64,000 nt of DNA from Camarhynchus parvulus (taxonomy: Eukaryota; Chordata; Aves; Passeriformes; Thraupidae). The position numbers and the translations under genes are program-made. The stretch covers positions 46,409,609 through 46,473,608 of the forward strand of contig NC_044574.1 of assembly GCF_901933205.1 (NCBI RefSeq), in the 5' to 3' direction. A model generated the notes under the pieces. The model was not told where the DNA came from. It saw nothing but the letters and a program-made list of their open reading frames with translations, and ran no database searches. Position 1 is the stretch's first letter, and the number at the start of each line of letters is the position of its first letter. Of the stretch, positions 13,819 through 28,000 are shown piece after piece.

Positions 13819-13824
13819 GTAAGT

Positions 13825-16800
13825 CATGGTATTATTAATTCTCTCTCAGCATAAACTAGGTAATACTAATGTGTAAGAAGGAAATGTTGCCATATAAGTA
13901 AAGACAGACCTGGAATAATAGAAGTGGAATTCAGCTTTTTAAGAACCCACTGCTGAGCAGAGGCAGCGAGATTTCAGTAAAACAAGCCCAAATGCTTGCA
14001 CTATTCGTTATAGTAATGCTTCATTCTGCAAAGAGAAGGCAACAGATCTATCAAGTCTTGCCAGCTGTTTCTACTCTCCACTGCTGCTGAGCTGGTCAGT
14101 CTCACACCTCTTGCTCACATTGCAGGGCTTTCTGGTGAGCCTGAGCACTGCAAGAACGAGAAGCTAGGGAAAGGGAGGAGAGGAGGAAATGGTGCAGATA
14201 ACAAGGGGCAGAAAATAACAGTGAGAAATTCTTACAGTTGCAGAAAGGGACAGAAAAATTAGAGTCTGATGTGTCTCTGCATTGCCTGGGGCAAATCAAC
14301 TATACCTAGGTTTTTAGTTGGAGAATTTTCCAACGTCTGCCAAAAATATGGGATTCAATCTCAGATGTCACAAATTAGACCCCTTATCCAAACTACTCAG
14401 ACCTATGCAACATTAGAAACTTCTACTCATATGAAGGCATCAAATCAAAAGTCTGAATTTCCTTTGCATCTCCTACCAAGTGCAATTATTCCAAATTGCT
14501 GGGATTAAACATATGTGGAAAAGCAGTTACTTGGATCCAAAATATGGTCAGCTGCCTCTTTCCATAAATTTTTTCCAGGAAAACTGAAATATGGGAAGTA
14601 TTTCTCATTTACTACCCAAAATACCATTTCAAGATATCCTTTTGCCTAGAACCTTGAGTTTAGGCAACTTTTAAGTTTGGTTCAGAGTCCTTTACTACTT
14701 CATTATTATTTCCTCTACTGTTCTGCTTCAACTTTTCTCATTAGCTCTCCTTTTCTTTGTCTGGGTGTGGAGAAAACAATTGATTGGCCAGAGTAATCAA
14801 AGCTACATGAGAAATGCACTGACTTCTATCCAGCTCTGATCCACCATTTCAGCAACATTTTTGTAACACTATATTGCTCACTATTCCAATAATTTGTCTC
14901 TCCTATCAAAAAGTTTCGTGAAAGAAAATGATGGAGTTTGATAGAACAGTGCAAATTACAAATGCTGAGCAAAAATGTACAAAGCACAGAATGGTGCCAG
15001 GCATGCAGAAGACCAAGAGCACTAAGAGTAAACAATGTCTGATCGTCAATTTCTCTATTTTTTCACCCAATTTTCGAGGAAATAAAGATCTGCTATCAGC
15101 CACTTAAAATAATAATATATAACACTATCACCAACAGCAGGAGTTTGCAAAAGGAGGGTTGGTAATGAATCTCTTTCTTAAGCAGGCAACTGCCTATACA
15201 AGTACATGCACTACAAACCAGTACTTTAAAAGTAGCTATTTATAAGCACAGAGATCAATTAGGTTAAATTTTCACATACATTATGAGACAGTTTCCCAAG
15301 CCCAGACTGAGGAAAGGGGTGAATGCTGAGTCTGAGGCCAGATGGAATATTGCCCTTTCAGATCAATGTGAAAAAGTGTCTTTTGCCATATAAATAGACA
15401 GGGAAAATGAAAGCAAGCCTAATTATACCAACCTTTCTAAGAAATATTTCCAAAAATACTCATTGGCCTTATCCGGAGTGGAAAGTTTCAGAGGGAGCAC
15501 CAGAGGTGTTTTATTTTAGCCTGGCATAACTAGGAAATTATTAGCAATGATTTCTAAGTGTGGCAAACGCAGCTGCTTCTCAAAGACATAGTTTAAGGGT
15601 TCTACATAAGGCCATAAATCCTCAGAGAGACTCATAAAGAGCTGGCATGGTTTCATTTGAATTTAAGACCCTTTTTTTTTAAAGAGCCAGTCAGATACTG
15701 TTGTAACAGAGCTCAAGGAAACACCATTGAGATAATAGTGGGAATACAGTGATCAATTGCTCCCAGGTTTCACCATGTTCAAGGGTAGGCCCTCTAAAAC
15801 TCCTGTTTTGATTGCACCAATCCAAAGACTTCAACCAATGAGAGCAGAAAACTTCCCAAGGATTCTAAACACCCCAAGTTCTAGCAAATGTTTTTTCTGT
15901 ATATTATCTGTTCAGAAACAGGCAGAAACATTTCAGAAGAAGAAAAAGTTTAATACCTCATTAAATCTTACCAGACTTATTTTGCACCTACAAGAAACAT
16001 CCCTGATGTGTATGAACATTTGGTGGGGACTGAGAGAGATAAAAAAGGTGGTGGGTCAGCCTCAAAGAGCTCTTTGGACTAGACAGAGGTAACTTTTCCC
16101 TTTAGGGGAGTCCCACTGGCCAGCACAGAGATGGAAGAAAAGGCCAAAACATAAGCAGAAATTTTTTTCAATTTTCAACAGGAAATTCTCCATCAAGTAT
16201 AAACAAGGAGAAATGATAAATTGAAAACTCTGTTGCTGAAAATATTTTGGCCATTTGTGGTGCTGACACAACTGAAGATGCTCCAGGAAGCACAGCTCAG
16301 GTCTGTTCTGCAGATCTACAGGGCACCTTGCACCTAGGGTAACAGATTAGTATTTAATATTTGAGACACTATTGATGAACATGGGACTCAACCAACATTC
16401 ATTCAACCTTCATCCCCCATGCATCAAAAATCCCAATTCCTCTGCTTTAAAATTTCCAGCATATATTTTAAGCTTCTTTTCCAGTGCACACACACACAAT
16501 GTTTATGGATTACTAAGAAAATTCCTATGTGGCAGTCAGCAACAATGCTGCTTTCTGTCACATTTATAATTTCTTTGAAACCTTGCTTATTATACCTGCA
16601 TTTTCCAAGACTGCAGGAACTATTTAATACACTGCTAATATAAAGTCAAAAACACAGTTCATCAAGAAAATGAAAACAGGAGTTCCATACATTTCAGAGA
16701 TTTATCCCAATCCAGCACTGCTGCACAATGCAGTAGAACCATTCATCCTCATATTTCACAGAAAGATGAAAGATTCCGGTTTCCACAAAGTGAAGATGTC

Positions 16801-19800
16801 AACAAATGTCATCTCTGGCAAGCAGGAAGGAAATCATAGTTCCTGGACATAAAGTATTTTGCTGAAAATACTCTCTCCCATATAAAGTAAGGCAATTTCA
16901 GTTCAAGTATGTCAAACTGCACTAAAATTGTTGCCCAAAGGATGTAAATTACCAATATTACTAAACAACATTCATTCAGTAAATATTAAAAGAACTGCAG
17001 AAAAGATCACATACAGAAACAAAGAGAGCCCTTATCAGTAGGAAACATCAAGATGAGGAATAAATATTTTACAATTATATTTTCAGGTGCATTTCAAAGT
17101 GTACCTCATTTTGCATCAGATCATTGGGCAAGGAGTTTGCTGTTTTAAAACCAGGTTCCCAACATTTTTCATCAGGTAATTTTGAATACAAACTGTTCGA
17201 ATCTTCCTGTGTGATAACATAAGAACAGAAATACTCTTACAGTATTACAACTCTGTCATTTCCCACTGTTTGCAGTTCTTCCTTTGGTTTCAGCAAGCAG
17301 TGGAACTGGCTTGAAGATATGGGGAGTCACTGGTTTTTCTCTCTTTTGAGAAAGTCTAGAATTTCCTTACTCTACTGGAATACTATATAATAATTTGAAG
17401 AATAATCAGCATACTGCCTCTTTTTTTTTTTTTCTTAAAAGCAGAGAGAACAAAAGAAATTAATTAATCACTAATAAAGTTAAAAGCATATATTTCACTG
17501 AGTGTCCCTTTGACGTTAAGGATGAGGATTGACTAGGATTAGGCATATCAACTGCTGAACTCGTCTCGTCTACTGTGACCCCAATGCCCATGCTGAGCTT
17601 CCTACTGCTTATTGCAAGTCTGTGATTTTCCTCTCAAAATTATGTTTCTCCAGAAAGAGATAAAGCAGCCTGGCTATATTTTATGCTAACACTCAATCCC
17701 CAAGTCACTGGTTTTATTTTCAGACTATCGGTTAGAGAATTAACCTGCCCCTGTTTTTCTTCAGGACAGATAATAAGTAACTGTTCATACAATGGTGGTA
17801 ATAATAACCAATTTCTCTGGTTCTGCCAAAATGAAATATGTCTGCAATTTCCTATTTTCTGAGTCCTCTTTTTCTCCTGTCTATCCAAAGCATCAGCATC
17901 AGCTTTCTTCACTGCTTTGTTTCACAGTTGAGACTCTGCCAAGATTCATCATTTCCTGCTTACAGTGCAATCTAAACCAGACCTTTTAATCAGATTCTCT
18001 GGTATGAATATCTTTCCTTTTCACTTTTACCTAAGACTCATGAGCCCAGAGAATTAGAGAAGTGATGGTTTGTTTCCCTCTTCTCCTCTCATTTCCTTTC
18101 TTTTATCACATATTCAAACATGATTTAAAGGTGAAAATAAACAAAAAATACGGAGAGTGTATCTGAATTCATACCATTTTTACACTAGTTGAGGGCACTG
18201 ACATAAGTCAGTTTCTTTCCAGAAATTTCTAGCAAGGATCAGTTGAAGCCATCAGTTCAATAAAGAACTTATCAGCTACAGACCCCAAAACAAGAGATCA
18301 ACATTTCGCATAAAACTATTTTTAAAAGTGGGCTGGTATTTTTAGGAAACATTTTTCCCAAATTCTTGGCTAGTAGGAAAAGAGTGAAAAACATGATTCC
18401 ATCATAATTTCATTGTTACAAGAATTATCAAGTAAGACAGGACAATAAATGTAGTTATTACAAGCTCCAAGCAGCAGATTTTCTTATAATATTAATTACT
18501 TTTCATGGAACAGAAAGAAAGAAATTTTCTGTATTCCACATACAGCAATTTAAGTATAAACAAAAAAATTATGAAACCATTGGCATAAATTTCTCCTATA
18601 TAGGAGATTCTGTTATCCTCAGTAGAACATATTAACAGTTCTGCTTCAGCTTATGTCTTGTATTACTGGTTAATAAACATACACTAAAATAATATTGTTA
18701 ACACAACACACACCTTAGTGGTGGATTCTTTAAAAAGCACAAACTGGTATATCTGTCATTAGCCTGACAGGAATGGTAGATGTGATTTTCCATTGCTAGG
18801 ATAGTAGTCCACAAGCTTATGAATTGTCATGCAATTAACTGCAGACAACATGGGGTTAACAGAAAAGAAGTCTTCTAACATTGTTCATCTTATAAAGTCA
18901 CATGTGAGCAGCTCTATCTCCTATTAGCTTCCCAAAATTAGCAGTAATTTCCAGATGTCTTTCATTAATGATATTAGTGATTGAATGGCTTAGGAGATTG
19001 GCTGGAGCTCAGCGTACACAGCCCTTTCCATCCAGAACAAGCCTCCCTTGTCACTCAGAGCCATGGTTATGAGTGACATGACACTCAGAGACAAGGTTAA
19101 CTTCCTTGTGCATGGCTGGGGGACCCAAAGACGTAGATGAAATGGCCTGAGAGGAAATTCATACTGCATTGGAGATCAGACTCCATTCCATGTACAAGCC
19201 ATCTGTTCTTACAGCTGCAGAGTCAGAAGCAGAGTGTTATTCCCAACCAACAAGCCAGACAACAATTTGAGATACATCTCAGACTGCTACACTGGTAAAT
19301 CCTGAGCTCACACAGTGCTGTTGCTGCCTTTATCCCATGTCATAAAGCAAAACTTTACAATTCCTTACATATTTTATTCTTGTTAATACAATTGCTACTG
19401 TTTATGTTCGCTGTGTAAATGTTTCACGCTTCTGTTTTTATTGCTTTAAGAATATGGTGTCCCTATCCTTCACTTGCAAGTTTCACAGATTATTTTTTTC
19501 AACTTTGCTACAAGAGGAACTCTACAGTCAGAAGATGAGTATTTGAAAGGAGCTGGAGCCTAAATGATTTCTGTGCCTCTCACAGCTCAACTTTCCAGAG
19601 GAAGCTGGAAGAGGTGGTGGTTGCTGAATGCTGCAGAGAAGGACTCTAGGACCCTCTCCCTGGCACCACAGTAATTTCTAAACACAAAACCCTTGTGTAT
19701 CACAGACTCAGTTCTTTATTCTTGGTTTGTTGTCTAGCTCCCTAGAGAAAGAAAACAAGAGAACAACTGTATTTTTAAAAGAACATTTTTTTCTGAATAA

Positions 19801-22800
19801 GCAATAAGTTTTGCATTGAAACATCTCAAGGTTACATTCCTAGTCTACTGAATGCTCTTTGAATTGCAGCCCTCTTGCTTGTAACAATTTTGGAAAAGCA
19901 AAAAATGCTAACCTTGGGGTTTCTCCTAACCCCATTCATAAGAGATTATTAGCAGTTGTACTTTCAACAATTCACAACTTTATGGCATGTTGTGGAAACG
20001 TTCTGCATCTGACCCCATGATGCGAAGTATAGTAGGCAGTATGTTACCAGGGGCCTGGAAGGGACATGAGACCAAAAAGTGAGAGCTTGGTCTCTGGAAA
20101 GCTGATATTACTAGCAAATTACAATAAAATAGACAAACAATATGGGTTTAAAGTTCTTCTTAAGGATGCAAAGTCCCTTAATGTTTTAAAAACACCCAGA
20201 CTCCTCAAGACTTGCTTAAAAGGGAGGAAAGAAATGATGTTTTTCTAAGAAATCTCTCTTTCCCAGCTGTTTAAATGGATTCACCTGTTTCTACTGTGCA
20301 TTCACCCTTGTGTTCAGAACTTGTTGGTCATAAAAAATGGAAATGCACTACTTTGTAGGAAAGAAAAAGGTGATAGGACAGGAGCAGTTAAGCTAGAAGT
20401 TCTTCTCTACATCAAGAAATTACTTTTGTAGGAAAAAGGAGATTTCAAATTATTATTGTCAAACTCAAACTGAGTTATTTTTCCAAGTTTCTTTAAAGAG
20501 ACAGGTTTTTTTAAGTGGTTAGAGTATTAAACAATTCAGATTATAATAAACAATATCCTGATACTAAAGAAATGTATCACACAGTAAATAGAGCAAATTA
20601 CATAAAAATATGAATAGTTGTTTGAAAACTCTTCCTTTTCATATCAATGCCAAAATAAATGCCTGAAAGAAGCATTTTCATCTTCTGCAAGGTGCATGAG
20701 AAAACAATTCATTTACTTAAAACACATGTAAAAAGTACAGCATTCACAGAGTTCGACAACAATTAATTCCCACAATTCAATACATTAACATCAGCTGGCA
20801 AAAATTCTTTTCATGTTACAATCTGTATAAATACACAGAGTCCCACAGATACCACTGCTTTATCAGGGAATGATTTAGTCCAGATTTATTTACTTGCTAA
20901 ATACACCAGAGATTATACCTAAAATACGGTAAAGTCATGCCATTGCATTGGTCTTTTTATCTTCATTAAGCATTCTCTCAGCTGCTATTCATTCACAAAC
21001 CTTTACTGGGTTAATCTCAGAAGTTCCCAAAGCTATCTTATTTTGGTAATTTCTAGAAAAACAAATTACTCAGGCACAAGTTAATTATACAAGCAAATGC
21101 TTTTCACCTCATGAAAAGGTTTAGCCAATAGACATGGATTACTTTGACAGTGATAGTTTAATGTGTCAGAGTAAAATGCCTTGCAAGATCCATGGCACCT
21201 ATAATAGATGTTACTGGCTTACAGTTCCAAAACTGCATTGTCTTCCCTAAAGAATTATCTAAAATTTTTACACTATTCAGTGATGAAACGGTTTAAATTG
21301 TCTGGCTCAAGCAGACAACAGTTTAAAAACAGTCTTTTGCACAGTTCTAAACTTGTTGTCAACTTGGGCTAGAGGTGGAAGATCTTAGTCATACTGTGTT
21401 GGTCCCTTGCTGTGTTTAAATGTTTTTGGATAGAAGGTGATGTAGAACTGACAATGCTACAACCTCTGTGATGTTAGGCTGATCACCATGTTGCACACAG
21501 CTCACCAAACTCTGGTACTTATGAAGTGATAAATATTTCTGGGGCATAGATTCTCTCCTGAGATCTCACCTGAGGAAGGTCCTTGAGGCAACTTCATAAT
21601 TTAAGCTAACACTTTTCTATAACTCTATGCCTGAGGGAGAATCTGAATTATTCTCCTCTGTTCCACTTACTTTTTTGGAGGACACTGCACACATAGACAG
21701 TCAGATATCCAAACTGGCTCCACACAAGATTAAAACACCATTTGTCTTAACTCATTATGTTTCAATATGTTTGAGAAAGTTCACCAATGATGTGAAACCA
21801 CCCCAAATATTTAGAATTAGTTCTCAGAATGAGAGAGTTCAGCCCACTTTAGCTCACTGTCTTTGACCTTGGTCAACAAAGCCACCTTCCACCCTGTAAG
21901 CATACCTAAATCTTCTCTCATTGTGCTGCGAGTATTTTTTGAATCTCCGCTAGTCCCTCTTACAACATCTGGCTTCTTTGTTCTGCCTTTATTAATTTTC
22001 CACTACTTCAAAACTCCTGCCTGCAGATAGGAAGCAAAAAAGCCTTGGCATTCTTAGCCTATTGTCACAAGTTATTTCCATCTTAACAACTGACTTCTAC
22101 AAGGTATCCCTGGTCTGAAGGGAATGTGGTTAAGCCCTGGTCAGCCGCATCAGAAACACATTCAAAAGAGATTTTTAAAAAATTAAAGTCTTATAACTCC
22201 ATGAAGTCAACCAGAACGCACTAGATACACACAGATTCTGCAAAGTTATCAAAATCATAATTACCCATATGTGGGAAAGTTCAGCCCAAAAATGGTTACA
22301 CACCCTTGAGAAATGCCATTGATTTCCCTCCCATCGCTTTTGAAAGCTTTATCCATGTGGGCATGAATTAACAACAATTCATAAATAATGAGTAGTGAAA
22401 GACAATTTAAATAAATTATTTGGAAACAACTTATAAGCCCAAAGCTTTTGCTAGAAATGTTCTCTCAGTAATTTCAAACCAAAGAAAAAATGCATAAAAA
22501 TCCATGCCTTGCACTGAAATAGACTGCAAAATAGAAAAAAGGCAACATTTGCATATTTTTTTACTACAAATGGACCACCCTTCTCCTGATGAAACTCTTG
22601 AAAGACTTAGGATAAAGAGAACTATTATGCCTTTCCAGCTTCTTCCTTATGGAACAGGGAGTGATTTTTATATGCTTTAAGCAAAGAAAACTATGGAAGG
22701 ATGAAAAACCAGACTGTCTGCATGGAGAAAAATACACAAAGAATGTTTTTAAGTAGAGTGCACAACATTCATCCAAGTAAAAAGTGATACATGCCTGTAG

Positions 22801-25000
22801 GCACACACCTGTGCTCATGCCAGTGTGACATCCAGCTGGATATATGTGCGCCTCACTCAGCTTCAGTATCATAGGAAACAGCCAAATCAGGGACATGTGC
22901 CTGCCTGGGACACTGGAATGTGGATGGAGATGAATCCTGATGTATAGAGTGTCCATTCAGCTCCTCAAGGATGCATTGGAAAGAAATATGAATTTCTAAT
23001 GTAATATATTACTGTTGTGTATTAAAAACATATTTCCAGCATTTACAATCTATTGTAAATATAATGAGCCTGCCATTTTTAAATAATATGAGTAATGTAT
23101 TGACAATGCTGAATGACACATGTGTTTCCTATAGCCAAAAATAAAACATAGCTGACAAACATTCTTAACCGGCTCCCTAATCCCTCTACAGCTGGCCAAG
23201 TAATGATTGCAATTAGTGGAACAGAACTGGACCAAAAATAGCAGTATGTAGATAATTCTAAGGAGGTGTATAGATGTGATACCATGGTAGCACATATGCC
23301 TCTTTTTGCCAGCTAAGAATTACATGGGTACTCAAAAATGTCAGTGTAATTGTCAAAAAGTATGACTACATACATGTATTCTTAATATCTCTGGAGTACT
23401 TCAGTAATGGCAGGGGATAAATTTTAGGAAAAAGAGACTCTGAAAGAAAAAGTTCTGTACTTTTCAAAAACTCCCCTAAAAATACAAGACTTCAGAAATG
23501 TGATATTCTTATTTTTGCTCTTATGGGAGAGAAACACAGCCCCAGTTGGAAAAAAAAGGGTGTTTCTTCTTTTTTTTTTGTGGCACAGTAAATCTATTTG
23601 GGGTAGAGCCAGCTTTTATAAAGATTAATGAAGGAGTGGAGAAAGAGATGCAAAACAGAATAAATGGCAGACAAAGGAATACACTTTGAATGATAAAGAT
23701 GATACAGCTCACCACCAATTCTTTTGGTGTTGAGAGAATATTTGAAGAAGGAAAGACTGGGAATCATGTCATTGAAGTGGTAAAGTACACCTCATAATCC
23801 ACAGTATGAAGTAGGATTAAAAATAAATGAGAAGAGTGAGAGATGAGCACCAATTAAGATGCAGAATTTACACCTAGAGTTTTGCAAGATCCAAGTCTTG
23901 TTGTTTAGGTGCCAGTTGCAACTGGTTGCTTAAAAATATAAAAACAATAAGAATATTTTGCTAAATAATTCTTCTGAAAAGAGATTTTTTTCTCTGTATT
24001 ATTTTATGTGCCAAGTTTTATACCACATTCTATATAGTGATATAAAGTGCGAGTTAAAAGAAAACAAGAAAAATAAAAAGCCAACCCTCCAAAAACCCAA
24101 CAACCAAACATAACAAGTAAAGAAAACCTCCAGATGAAGAAACACCTACAGGAATACAGGGGGAAAAAGTGAAAAATATTTTTATTTAGGGGATATGAAA
24201 AAAAAAATGAGAGTTATTAGTCAGATGATTAAATAAAAATAAAATTTAAAAAAGAAAAATTGCTCAACTTTTTCTCTTTTCTCATCTGTGAACATACCAC
24301 TTTCTTCACTAACATTTAAATTTGAAACAGAAATCCGAGATTAACTGGAAAATAAGCTCATCCTAAAGATAGCATTACTTTATGAAAATTCTGTACCAAA
24401 GACTAAAATTCTGGCATGGGCTTTTTTTTCCCTACTTGGTTTTCTGCTGAGCTGATGAACATTTAGAATCCCTGAAATCTGACTGCAAATGTTGGTTATA
24501 TGCCCACCCTGCTCTTGATGAACCTGCAATGTGCTTCTTCCCAGACAGAGGCTCACAACATGATGGTAACTTTGGGTGATAGATAGACACCCAAATCTAT
24601 ATGAAAAAATGGTGTATCATACACACCAGGACGGTCCAAATAAAATATCTTAAACTTTCCATTTTATATCTTAAGTGATCATACACAACTGTGTGCTACA
24701 TTACAGTACCAAATACATTATGTCAATTCTATTTTTCACATTAACAGTGTTGACAGAAACGTATACTGCAGCCCTGAGGCTGCAAAAACGTGCAAACTCC
24801 CAAATGGAGCTTTTATTTTATTCACATTGCTTTTTGATTAATTTGATGTTTGGTTCCTTTTTTTCTCTCCAGAAAAAAAATAGTCCAGTATTTTTAGTCG
24901 TGCTTGAAGTACAAATTCCCAGCCATTAAGGAATTAATCTTCCTTACATGAGAAAACAATTAGCTCAGGGAGAAAGGTGATTACATAAAAGACATCACTG
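13825..25000. other. AT-rich non-coding stretch
   Basis: No recognisable gene, RNA or transposon. It holds a short (AC)n near 16,486-16,498, a T13 run at 17,421-17,433, a 16-bp palindrome at 18,592-18,607, an imperfect 30-bp tandem near 19,051-19,110, an 8-bp stem with 4-nt loop at 23,041-23,060, a T-run near 23,570-23,579 and A-rich tracts near 24,060-24,260. The longest open frame is 130 codons on the minus strand (22,564-22,956) and is unrecognised. Confidence 0.6.
18592..18607. repeat. 16-bp perfect palindrome
   Basis: tctcctatataggaga equals its own reverse complement. It is a short isolated site with no recognised factor. Confidence 0.85.
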
Positions 25001-28000
25001 TTCTGAACTAAAGTGTTTGATTGAAGGCATTTTATATCTAGGAGCTATAATCTTCATAGTTTAAAGCTAGCTTTTTTAAAATAATAAATGTTCTTGTAAA
25101 AGTCAATAAGTTACAGTGAATTGAGATTCTATTCTTTTCATTGCTGTCTCATTTGCGCTGCACAAAGCGTAATCAGCAAGCATCTACTGAGATCATTCAA
25201 CTCTATAATCACTTTTGTTACCATGAAATTAAAAAAAGTTGAACTATGGATTTTTATTTATTTTTAATTTGAAAAATGTTAGTGTAATTTTTCCCTTACT
25301 ACTGTATCCTTAGGTGTACAACAGTCTCTGAAATAAATGAAAGACTGTCAGTAAGTATGTTGCAAGTTGGATGGGACCCCATACCAAGGACTTCACCTTA
25401 TTTTGATTAAGAGGAAACAATTGATTTATGACTTTGGTTTTGTGTGCAGGTTTAGTGTCATAGTGCATGAAGAAAATAATGCTACATTCAGTTTTATTGC
25501 AGTATAGACTTAGTAGGTGACTTTGAAATGGAGGATTGGACCTGAAATCCAGTAGATCTGTATCCCAAGTCACCACCACCTCTTAGAGCAGGTTGGTCCA
25601 AAATCCCAAGTCTATATGGGATAAGTGTATGCCCAGGAGATGGGCAGGTAACAGATAACAGCTCTGGACACCCACAGGTGGTATCCGCAGCATCTGGTCC
25701 TCTGTCTCAGCCCCAAGACAGAATCTAAACTTAGGAACTGTTTACACTCCGATGTCTTTCTTTGTCTCTCATGCATTGTCTCTTGTTTCTTTCTTTGTCT
25801 CAGATATTTGAAACAAAAGAAGAGGCCTTCATTCCCAAAACCTGAAGTCCACTCCTGCTGAAAATAGATTTAACAGATTTAAAATATTTTCTATAGAAGA
25901 GGGATGTTTTCTGCCTATTATAAAAGAGAAGTTAGAGAAATTACCAAAAAAATAGAGAAACCTTTCTTAAATCCACTCATTAGACTGGGGAGATTCAAAC
26001 TTACACTTCCCATCGCCCAGCAAAGTATCAAAACATTTAAATTAGGAACTAATAGGGAAAAAAGTGCCATCTAGGCACCCTTTCAATCTGGACCTCAGTT
26101 TAGTAAAGAACACATCCAGAAGGTTGACGTGCAAAAAGAAAAAACAATAACTGGGCATACAGATGGCTGTGCCGTGTCCCGGTCAAGGTTCATGCTCTCA
26201 GGATCTTTCCATCCATTTACTCTTTCATACAAAATTGCAAATAATCTCTGGAACATGGAACAGAACAAACAGAACTTTTACAGTTACTAAAATCAGTTCA
26301 GAAAATTAATTTTTCATCTATATAAAACATTCCATTCCTTTTTTGATTCTCACTCAATTCCTGCTTTCCTTGACTTATTATGGTGGAGTTTCCAGTCTAA
26401 CCACATATTCTGTTGCTATTTCTTTTCATCAGTTTTGAATTTGCGTCCTTGAATTGTCATGAATGTGCCCTCGTTGCACTACTCTCTCTGAAACCTTTTT
26501 TTACAGTTTTATGGCAGCTTTTCCCCTCTTGTCTAAGGAAACAATTCTAGCCTTTCCATTTTAATTTCTTTTACTTGCATGAGTAATTTTTTCCACAAGA
26601 TAACTAGCTCAAAGAATTATTCTAAATGATACAGCATCATATGTTTCTATAAAGGCCTTTAATATTTTCCATATGACACTTCACCCTCATACATTTTACC
26701 ATATAACTTACATTTTAAAACACAACTGCACACTAAACTGCCTACAGTGAAATCTTGATGTCCCCAGACCAACTAAGACAAGCTATTAATATATGTATTG
26801 AATGCAGCTATACCTTGTTATAACTCTGAGAAATATTCAGTATTTGATCAGATTCATTAATGAATCCATTCATGCCTATATTTCTTGCATGTTTTGGTTT
26901 TCTTCATCTCCTCAGAAATTGAATTTTACCACTCTATGGTACAACCACACTTTGCCTGCTGGTCTCTGTCATAGAATTCAATTGAAAAAATATAGTGTCA
27001 GCTTGTTAAGCTGAATATACATCCATTAGGAAGTGCAAATGGAGAGGGAAGGACAGTCAATTAATCCTTCTTTATGTGTAGGCTGCAAATGTTTAATTAA
27101 AAGCAGAAGTTTGCTACAGAGTACAGAAAAGAGAATAGCTGAATCCCAGAAGTAATGGAACTGTGTTCCTTGTACACTGGAAACACACAGAGTAGGAGGA
27201 CTCAGGGGATGAAAGAATGGTTTGTGCCACTCTGGAGCTATTCAATCGTCAAAGAAATTCCTCAGGAGCCATTACAATTGTGTTTGCTGACCCTTTTCCA
27301 CAGGGCAGCTAAACAAAGAATCAGGCTAATAAATTATGTAAAGCATATTCAGCTGAAATTGTGTGTTCAAAGATACGGGGAAAACACAAACATTCAATGG
27401 AAAATGGTGAATGACGTGAAATCCACTACAAAGAGCGAAGACCCACTTGTTCCTCAGCTGGTATTAACCAACAAAAGTCTTTGCAGAAGGGCATACAAGG
27501 AAGTATAACATATTTCTCGAGTTCAGAAAAGATGAAACAGAGGGAATTATTGCCAAGGCTGCCCTTCAGAGTACTGGAGCACCATGCAATAAATGTTTTG
27601 TACAAAAAGCAAAATGAAGCCTAACTTGTCCTCCCTGCTTGTTCCTAGGTGGAGAACAACAAGAGTTCTGGCTGAACTGGGAGATAACTGTGTGTATTAT
27701 TGCAATAGTTGGCTTTGTAAAAGTTTGAGGAAAAGCTTAGAAGAAAGTGAAGGGTTTTTAATGTCTGACTTGAGCTGCTAATGACACTTTTCACAAAATC
27801 CACCTTGCCAGGAGCCAGAGCTTTAACAGAGGATGTACCAATTCTAGCTAGAGTAAAAAGTGGAGCCTTTAGGTATTGCTGTTGTAACCATGCATACTGT
27901 TTTATCATGCTTTCAAAAACAGAAATAAATTTTTTGTTTGCAACTCATTTTTGCAACTATACCATAGTGAAGACAAGCCAGTGCCCCCAAATTCTGTAAA

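Noticed and set aside
22564..22956. 130-codon minus-strand open frame
   Set aside because: No recognisable domain and cysteine/histidine-rich without a regular motif. It lies in ordinary AT-rich DNA; probably chance.
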